This document shows, piece by piece, positions 58,425 to 64,000 of a stretch of DNA of 64,000 nucleotides; the stretch's first letter is position 1; each line of letters opens with the position of its first letter. Position numbers and translations under genes: made by a program. The notes beneath the pieces are model-generated. The model had not been told where the DNA came from. It worked only from the letters and a program-made list of their open reading frames with translations, and ran no database searches. Origin of the DNA: Rhodopseudomonas pseudopalustris (GTDB lineage: Bacteria > Pseudomonadota > Alphaproteobacteria > Rhizobiales > Xanthobacteraceae); the NCBI RefSeq assembly GCF_900110435.1, contig NZ_FODT01000012.1:62001-126000 (forward strand), in the 5' to 3' direction.

Positions 58425-59504
58425 ATGGCGTTTACCGCGGAAGAAATCGCGAACATCAACAATGCTACGCTCGAAGCCTTTATCGATAAGGGCAAGGTTT
58501 GGGTGCAGAACGTCGCGAACAAGCCGATGCTGCAGGCATTCAATGCTGCAGCCGGCAAATTCTCGGGCGGCAAGGACTACGTGAGCTTTGGCGTCAAGTC
58601 GGGCCAGGGCGGCGGTTCGCTTTCTGGCTACACCGGCGACGACCAGCTCAGCTACTACAATCCGGTCGGCATCAAGCGGGCGAAATTCCCGTGGAAAGAG
58701 CACTTCATCGGCCAGCAGGTGACGCATACCGAGCTGAAGATCGACGGCATCGATATCGTCGAGGACGACGGCGAAGTGTCGACGAGCCCGATGGATGGCC
58801 GCGAGGATCACGCGCTCGCCAACCTTCTCGACGAGAAGAACGAAACGCTCGGCGAGGACTTCGCGTTCAGCTTCGATCGTCTGTTGCACAGCGACGGCTC
58901 GACCGACGCGAAAGCCTTCGCCGGCATTCAGTCGATCATCCTCGACGTGCCCGCCGCCGGCATGACCGGCAGTCTGTCGCGCGTCGCCAACCCGTACTGG
59001 CGCAACCGGGCGGCGACCGTCGTGAACGGGCTGGCCGGCGGGCAGGACGCGATCACGTCGGCAACGGCCAACGGTGGGGCTCTGATCGAGTTCCTGGAGA
59101 AAGAATGGCTGTTGCTCTCGAAGTACCGCAAGGGCTCGACGCGCTACAAGCTGTTCGCCGGCTCGGATTTCATCGCGGCGTACCGCAAGGAAATGCGCGC
59201 CAACGGCTACTACACCACGAACGGGCTCGGCGGAAAGGTCGACGGAAGCCAAGGCGCGGTGGAATGGAAGCAGATCCCGATCGAGTGGGACCCGACGCTC
59301 GACGATATCGGCCTGTCGAAGCGCATGTATGTCCTCGACATGGGGCGCACCGGTTTGCGGCTGCTCTACCTGAACGGCAAGCGCATGAGCAAGCACAAGC
59401 CGGCCCGGCCGTATGACCGCATGGTGATGTACAACGGCATTTCTACGACCTGCGTGCTGATCGCCAAGCAGCTCAACACGTCCGCGGTGTACGATATCAA
59501 GTAA
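58425..59504 (+). CDS. Major capsid protein
   Basis: A 359-residue protein with parts typical of podovirus capsids: FTAEEIANINNATLEAFIDK, SYYNPVGIKRAKFPWKEHFI and DFAFSFDRLLHSDGSTD, and a C-terminal end GISTTCVLIAKQLNTSAVYDI. It probably adopts the HK97 fold. Its place after scaffold is canonical. Confidence 0.85.
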   Translation: MAFTAEEIANINNATLEAFIDKGKVWVQNVANKPMLQAFNAAAGKFSGGKDYVSFGVKSGQGGGSLSGYTGDDQLSYYNPVGIKRAKFPWKEHFIGQQVTHTELKIDGIDIVEDDGEVSTSPMDGREDHALANLLDEKNETLGEDFAFSFDRLLHSDGSTDAKAFAGIQSIILDVPAAGMTGSLSRVANPYWRNRAATVVNGLAGGQDAITSATANGGALIEFLEKEWLLLSKYRKGSTRYKLFAGSDFIAAYRKEMRANGYYTTNGLGGKVDGSQGAVEWKQIPIEWDPTLDDIGLSKRMYVLDMGRTGLRLLYLNGKRMSKHKPARPYDRMVMYNGISTTCVLIAKQLNTSAVYDIK

Positions 59505-59574
59505 GACAGCGTGATACGGCGGGCGCCGGTGCGCCCGTCGATACGCGTCCCTCTCAAATCAAGGATCACCAGCT

Positions 59575-60240
59575 ATGCCGTCTAACCGATCGTCTTCGAA
59601 CGCGATGGTGCTCGCGAGCGCTGTCGCCAACAACGCCACCGTCGATATCGGCTACCCGGCCGGAACGTCGCAGAACAACTACAACGCCGGCAACGCCGGC
59701 TCCGGTCATTACGTCATGTTGAACGACAACGACAAGATCGCTGCCGGCGCGGGCGTCGCGTTTTCGTTCGGCGCCGCGGCCATCACGATCACCAACCAGA
59801 GCGGCTACACCTGGCCCGCCGGAACGCGGCTGGCGGTGAACGCCGACCAGCAGGACGGCAATCAGGTGATCTTCCTGCAATTCCCGCTCAAGCTCGCGAA
59901 AGTCGCTAACGGCGACGTCGTCACGGAAATGCGCCCGGGCGTATTCGGCGCACTCGAATACGCCGAGTTCGTCACGACCGACCCCGTAACGACGGCGGGG
60001 AAGGCTGCGTCGCTCAACCTGGAGATCGACACGACTGACGTGACCGGCGGCGTCGTCGCGCTGACGTCGGCCGCCGCTACGCCGCTGGGCAAGGTCATCG
60101 CCGGCTCGGCGATCACCGGCAACAACAAGCTGACGCCGGCGAGCAAGCTGTCGCTCAAGGCGTCGGGTGTGACCGCCTTCGCCGAAGGTGAGGGCGTGCT
60201 GTTCGTCCGTGTCCGTCTCAATCAGGACTTCAACTACTAA
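59575..60240 (+). CDS. Putative capsid decoration protein
   Basis: A 221-residue beta-rich protein (ASAVANNATVDIGYPAGTSQ; VTGGVVALTSAAATPLGKVI) with low charge and small residues, as in head decoration or head-fibre proteins. It directly follows the capsid gene. No motif names a family. Confidence 0.6.
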   Translation: MPSNRSSSNAMVLASAVANNATVDIGYPAGTSQNNYNAGNAGSGHYVMLNDNDKIAAGAGVAFSFGAAAITITNQSGYTWPAGTRLAVNADQQDGNQVIFLQFPLKLAKVANGDVVTEMRPGVFGALEYAEFVTTDPVTTAGKAASLNLEIDTTDVTGGVVALTSAAATPLGKVIAGSAITGNNKLTPASKLSLKASGVTAFAEGEGVLFVRVRLNQDFNY

Positions 60241-60247
60241 CCGCGAC

Positions 60248-60267
60248 AGCGGGGCTTCGGCCCCGCT
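60248..60267 (+). terminator. UUCG-capped hairpin after the capsid genes
   Basis: AGCGGGGC-TTCG-GCCCCGCT is a perfect 8-bp stem with a very stable TTCG loop and no T-run. It lies between the decoration gene and the next head gene and may protect mRNA or attenuate transcription. Confidence 0.55.
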
Positions 60268-60305
60268 ACTCACTTCACCGCGCCCAAACCTTCGGAGGCT
60301 TCGAT

Positions 60306-60803
60306 ATGGAAACCGCAAATATTCTGCTGTCGATCGGCGGCGACGACGGCAACACGGTCATGAAATGGGGCGTCACCGCCGCGGAGATCGCGGTGCTCCG
60401 CGCTATCCACGGGGAGGCGGCCGTCAACGATGTTGAGCCGACCGGCGAGACCGATCGCACACACCGGCAGGAACGCGAGCGTCTTATCGGCATTTACGGC
60501 CGGGCGCGCTTCGCCGATGACAAGCCGGTTGTCGACAACCTATTTCCCGGCGTCGCGGCGCGCGTGTTCGAGCGCCTCGACGAGCTGGATCTGGACGAGA
60601 GCTTCTTCAAGCCGACCAGCCGGGCGAAGCCCCGCGCAGAGCCGGCCGAAGTCGTGCCCGATAAAGCGCAGGGGCGACGAAGCAAGAAGGCGCCGCAGCC
60701 GGCAAAGGCGCAACCCGCGACGCAGGGGGAAAGCGGCGGCGAGGCCGACGATGGTGACGACGGGATCGGTGACATGGACGACGGTCAAGGCATCATGGAC
60801 TGA
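60306..60803 (+). CDS. Phage head-region protein, unknown
   Basis: A 165-residue protein: an N-terminal globular part (NILLSIGGDDGNTVMKWGVT, AEIAVLRAIHGE) and an acidic Gly/Asp-rich tail (DDGDDGIGDMDDGQGIMD). Genes of this kind between capsid and adaptor often make small head or completion proteins. Not recognised. Confidence 0.6.
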   Translation: METANILLSIGGDDGNTVMKWGVTAAEIAVLRAIHGEAAVNDVEPTGETDRTHRQERERLIGIYGRARFADDKPVVDNLFPGVAARVFERLDELDLDESFFKPTSRAKPRAEPAEVVPDKAQGRRSKKAPQPAKAQPATQGESGGEADDGDDGIGDMDDGQGIMD

Positions 60804-60814
60804 AGGCCAGAACT

Positions 60815-61522
60815 ATGCGCGACGTCACACTGACGAAACTTCTCGACAAGTTCCGCGTCGAGATAAAGGCATCACCGAGCGCCGCGCATAACGCCGGGGC
60901 GCGCGATCAACAGGTCGCGCTGCTCCAGTCGACGCAGGAATGGTTGTGGGAGGACTTCACATGGCCGCACCTGCGCATCGAGCGTCTATATCAGTTGCAA
61001 GCCGGTCAGCGGTTCTATGACGTCAAGAACGACATGCTGATCGACCGCATTGAGTTGATCGAGGTGAAGGTTGACGGCCGATGGCGCAGGTTGGACGCCG
61101 GCATCGACGCTGATCACTATGCGGCGCACGACAGCGCGCTCGATCAGCGCGCGTCGCCCGCGCGGCGCTGGCGCATTTACGAAGGCGAGCAGATCGAGAT
61201 TTGGCCGGTGCCGGACGCTAACGGCGTGCTGGCTTCGCAAGAGGGCTACATCAAGGTTGGGGGCATCCGCCCGCTGCGCCCGCTCGTGGCCGGCAGCGAC
61301 CGTTGCGATATCGACGATCAGTTAATCTATCTGTACGCCGCGGCGAAACACCTCGGGATGACAGAGGCGGGAAAAGTCGCGCTCAACATGGCGAACAAGC
61401 GCCTGGCGAGGCTCAAAGGTGAGCTGACGCCTCGTCGCGAATTCAAGGTGTTCGGGCTCGGCGATATCGCTCAGCCGCGGCGCATGTTCGTCGGGCAATA
61501 CCGGCCGCCGAGCAACGCATGA
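60815..61522 (+). CDS. Head-tail adaptor (connector) protein
   Basis: A 235-residue protein with a helical opening and strands (LLQSTQEWLWEDFTWPHLRI, EIWPVPDANGVLASQEGYIK) and the conserved middle RRWRIYEGEQIEIWP; this fits the podovirus adaptor ring (gp6/gp4-like) placed between portal and nozzle. It overlaps the following gene by ATGA. Confidence 0.75.
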   Translation: MRDVTLTKLLDKFRVEIKASPSAAHNAGARDQQVALLQSTQEWLWEDFTWPHLRIERLYQLQAGQRFYDVKNDMLIDRIELIEVKVDGRWRRLDAGIDADHYAAHDSALDQRASPARRWRIYEGEQIEIWPVPDANGVLASQEGYIKVGGIRPLRPLVAGSDRCDIDDQLIYLYAAAKHLGMTEAGKVALNMANKRLARLKGELTPRREFKVFGLGDIAQPRRMFVGQYRPPSNA

Positions 61523-63597
61523 GCACGATCTGGCTGCGCGACTTCAAAGGTGGCCTGGACGCTCGGCGTATGCCGGAGGCACTGCCCGGCGGGTTCGCGA
61601 TCCGCGCCGTTGACGGCCACATAACCCGCGGTGGCGAGTTCGAGCAGCGCGCCGCTTTCGTCCCGGAGTACACCTTGCCGGCGGGGCAGACCGTCGGCCT
61701 GGCTGTAGGCCGCACGGGGCTCCACGTGTTCGGCCACGCCGCGGCGCCAGCCATGCCGAAGGGTGTGACGTATCAACGCTTGCAGCATCCGGACGGGGCA
61801 ACAGCGCTTCACCGGGTCATGTCGGCCGACATGTTCGCCGGCAAGCTATACGTCGTTGCGGAGTATGTTGACGGGTCGCAATACCACTTCTACGACGGCG
61901 CTCGGGTCACAGATTGGCAGGACGGCCGCGCGCGGGCGTCGTTCACGATCGTCGCGGGCGGCATTCAAGCGGCGACGCCCGCAACCGGATCGTTCACGGT
62001 GTCCGGCGGCACGGCCGGCGTCAGCAACCGCCTGTCCGTCGCGATAAACGGTGTCGCGCTGCACGTTGGGTCCGTCCAACACACCGGGGCCAACGCAACA
62101 ACGGCAGCGGCCATCGCCGCGGCGATCAACGCGGCGGCCACAAACCCCGATTACACAGCGACGTCGAGCGGGGTCACGGTCCTGATTGCGTCGGCCGCCG
62201 CTAACACCGTCGCGAACGGCCTCCCGATCACGGTCACAGTTAGCGGCGACGCGACAGTGACGGGTGTCGGCACAATGTCGGGCGGCCAGATCGCGCTCCC
62301 GTCGGCCCTGGTCGATCTGACGGTCAACGGCGTGTCGATCATCGGGGACGCGGTCGACTGGCGCGGCAGCAACGCGGACACCGCGCAGGCCATCGCCGAA
62401 GCGGTCAACAACTACTCTTCGACGCCCGACTACACGGCGACGGCCGTGGGGGCGCGGGTCAATGTCCTGGCCGTGGCGCCGGGTGTCGGATCGAACGGCT
62501 ACACTGTGACGCCGACGCTCGCCCGCGGGCTCGTCGTTTCTCCTTCGTCAGGGATCGTGCTGGCTAACGGCCTGGCCCCGGGGGCAGTGTTCCAGTCGGG
62601 CACCTTCGCGAAGACAGTCGGCTCGAAAGTGTATGTTACTGGTGGCCCCAGCCTATTCTTCTCTGGCGTCAAGGTTCCGACTGGTTTTCAGACGACCAAC
62701 ACCGGCGCCGGCTTCATCGATATGTCGACGGAGACGTCCGGCGCGGAGACGCTTCAGGCGCTCGGGAAGTATCTGAATTTCGTCGTTGTGTTCGCGAACC
62801 GGGATATTCTCGTCTGGTACGTCGACCCTGACCCGTCAAACAACAAGCAGGCTCAAACCCTTAACAACATGGGCACGCGCTTCCCGCGCAGCGTGACGCA
62901 ATTCGGCGACAATGATCTGTTCTTCCTCGATGAGAGCGGCGTTCGGTCCCTGCGGTCACGCGACGCGTCGAACGCCGCGTCAACGTCGGATATCGGCATT
63001 CCGGTTGACCCCCTTGTCGTGGCGAAGTTGCAGAGCCTGTCAGAGAAGCAGCGGAGCGAGGTTATCGGCCTGATCGAGCCGTCCGACGGCCGTTTCTGGT
63101 TGCTCTTCCCCGACGAGATTTTCGTTCTGTCATTCTTCACTGGCTCGAAAATCAGCGCGTGGTCGACATACAGGCCCGCCGGCAACGGTGCGCCGTTCAA
63201 GATCAACGACGCCCAGGTGCTGAAACGGAAAGTGTTCATCCGCTCCGGAGACACGATCTATAGCTACGGCGGGCTCGGCGCGGCGCTTGTTTATGACGAC
63301 ACGGCCCCGGAGTTGCAGACGCCCTATCTTGACGCGGATGTGCCCGCACGGACGAAAGACTTCACAGCTATCGACGTGGCGTGCGTCGGAGACTGGCGCG
63401 TCGAGGCCGGGCTAGATCCGACGAACCTGCTGGCGTCCGAGAAGATCGCAACCGTTTCGCGCACGACGTACGGCGTTCCGACGATCACTTACCGCGCGGC
63501 CTCAACTCACATCTCGCTTCGGTTCGTCGGCGCCGGGCCGGGCTACAAGAAAGTTGCTGCGGCGGCTATCCGCTTCGCTATTCAGGGGGAGGACTGA
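61519..63597 (+). CDS. Tail nozzle / tubular tail protein with duplicated domain
   Basis: A 692-residue protein beginning STIWLRDFKGGLDARRMPEA, a T7 gp12/P22 gp10-type start. In the middle two related units of about 85 residues occur in tandem (LSVAINGVALHVGSVQHTG ... ATNPDYTATSSGVTVLIA and LTVNGVSIIGDAVDWRGSN ... SSTPDYTATAVGARVNVLA), then a beta-propeller-like C-terminal part with repeated DLFFLDESGVRSL, FWLLFPDEIFVLSF. It is the nozzle of a short tail. Confidence 0.75.
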   Translation: MSTIWLRDFKGGLDARRMPEALPGGFAIRAVDGHITRGGEFEQRAAFVPEYTLPAGQTVGLAVGRTGLHVFGHAAAPAMPKGVTYQRLQHPDGATALHRVMSADMFAGKLYVVAEYVDGSQYHFYDGARVTDWQDGRARASFTIVAGGIQAATPATGSFTVSGGTAGVSNRLSVAINGVALHVGSVQHTGANATTAAAIAAAINAAATNPDYTATSSGVTVLIASAAANTVANGLPITVTVSGDATVTGVGTMSGGQIALPSALVDLTVNGVSIIGDAVDWRGSNADTAQAIAEAVNNYSSTPDYTATAVGARVNVLAVAPGVGSNGYTVTPTLARGLVVSPSSGIVLANGLAPGAVFQSGTFAKTVGSKVYVTGGPSLFFSGVKVPTGFQTTNTGAGFIDMSTETSGAETLQALGKYLNFVVVFANRDILVWYVDPDPSNNKQAQTLNNMGTRFPRSVTQFGDNDLFFLDESGVRSLRSRDASNAASTSDIGIPVDPLVVAKLQSLSEKQRSEVIGLIEPSDGRFWLLFPDEIFVLSFFTGSKISAWSTYRPAGNGAPFKINDAQVLKRKVFIRSGDTIYSYGGLGAALVYDDTAPELQTPYLDADVPARTKDFTAIDVACVGDWRVEAGLDPTNLLASEKIATVSRTTYGVPTITYRAASTHISLRFVGAGPGYKKVAAAAIRFAIQGED

Positions 63598-64000
63598 GTG
63601 TTCGTTAGGCTGCCTCTCGAAGAAGAACTCGGCACGTTTGTCGAGCTGGCGCGAATGGCCATGGCGGAAAGCTATCCGGACGAGCCCTTCAGCGAGCAGG
63701 CGGCGGCTGCGACTTTCAGGCGGTACCTCGACACGGCCGCCCCGACGTTCTTCTTTTGCGATGACCGCGGGAGGGTGGCCGGCGTCCTTCAGGCGACGAT
63801 ATCGGCGTTTGATTTCTCGGATGGCATTTTCACAACGCTGTGTGGTACGTTCGTGCACCCCGACTATCGCGGCACTCGGGCCGCCGCGCTTCTGATAGCT
63901 GAGTTTTGCCGCTGGAGTGACCGCCTCGGCGCGGTCAAGAGCACCGGCGGCAACGACAACCGGCTGACGACGGAGAGAACCACAAGGCTGCTCGGCCATT
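63598..64000 (+). CDS. GNAT-family acetyltransferase, cut by window end
   Basis: The frame starts at GTG overlapping nothing but touching the preceding TGA; MFVRLPLEEELGTFVELARM opens a GNAT fold, with motif-A-like FVHPDYRGTRAAALLIAEF. The frame is open to the last base, so the C-terminus is missing. In this place (after the nozzle) phages carry acetyltransferases of unknown purpose, perhaps modifying host or virion proteins. Confidence 0.82.
   Translation, partial: MFVRLPLEEELGTFVELARMAMAESYPDEPFSEQAAAATFRRYLDTAAPTFFFCDDRGRVAGVLQATISAFDFSDGIFTTLCGTFVHPDYRGTRAAALLIAEFCRWSDRLGAVKSTGGNDNRLTTERTTRLLGH

Overview
This window looks like the chromosome of a GC-rich alphaproteobacterium of the Rhizobiales (Rhodopseudomonas/Bradyrhizobium-like), interrupted by a temperate, apparently short-tailed (podovirus-like) prophage. 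The host assignment rests on gene content and order read from the sequence (fabF-mltG-yicC-gmk; lptF-lptG-lptD-surA-pdxA-rsmA; pepA-holC; ndk; purM-purN); no database search was run.

Host part (1 to about 24.4 kb). It opens inside fabF, followed by mltG, a YicC-family gene and gmk on the plus strand. A leftward block holds an exported hypothetical protein, a zinc alcohol dehydrogenase, and the outer-membrane/translation operon lptF-lptG-lptD-surA-pdxA-rsmA. Then come pepA, holC, a small lipoprotein, an ABC-F ATPase, ndk, a frameshifted TerC-family pseudogene, a Crp/Fnr-type regulator, a cold-shock gene and purM-purN.

Prophage (about 24.4 kb to beyond the right end). The left junction appears to lie only a few codons into a gene divergent from purM, whose remaining start (SIPNII) resembles CDP-alcohol phosphatidyltransferases. 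The lysogeny module (Cys/His mini-protein, tyrosine integrase, overlapping Xis-like gene, HTH repressor) points left. A long rightward early operon with mostly ATGA/GTGA-coupled genes carries RusA, a SNF2-type helicase, a DUF2800 nuclease, a DUF2815 ssDNA-binding protein, a GapR (DUF2312) homologue, an exonuclease, C5 and N6 DNA methyltransferases, HNH, a family A DNA polymerase, many mini-genes and a primase-helicase. A small leftward island (about 43.9-45.7 kb) encodes a lipoprotein, tiny membrane proteins, a DnaN-like sliding clamp and a DUF932 remnant. Late genes follow: TerS, RyR-domain protein, two related tail fibres/spikes, lysis genes, TerL, portal, scaffold, capsid, adaptor, nozzle, and a GNAT gene cut by the window end.

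Three patterns tie the prophage together. First, at least eleven proteins, mostly of replication and DNA metabolism, end in the same C-terminal motif, [GSDN]-[ILV]-F-[GADN]; one alternative-frame ORF ends the same way. This resembles the end of sliding-clamp-binding peptides, and the phage encodes its own clamp-like protein. Second, GTATG/CATAC iterons, often 11 bp apart and overlapping TTGAC-N16/17-TAC promoters, are scattered through the short intergenic gaps on both strands, as if one repressor controlled many sites. Third, the C5 methyltransferase gene overlaps a 374-codon open frame resembling a recurrent phage protein type, a candidate dual-coding locus.
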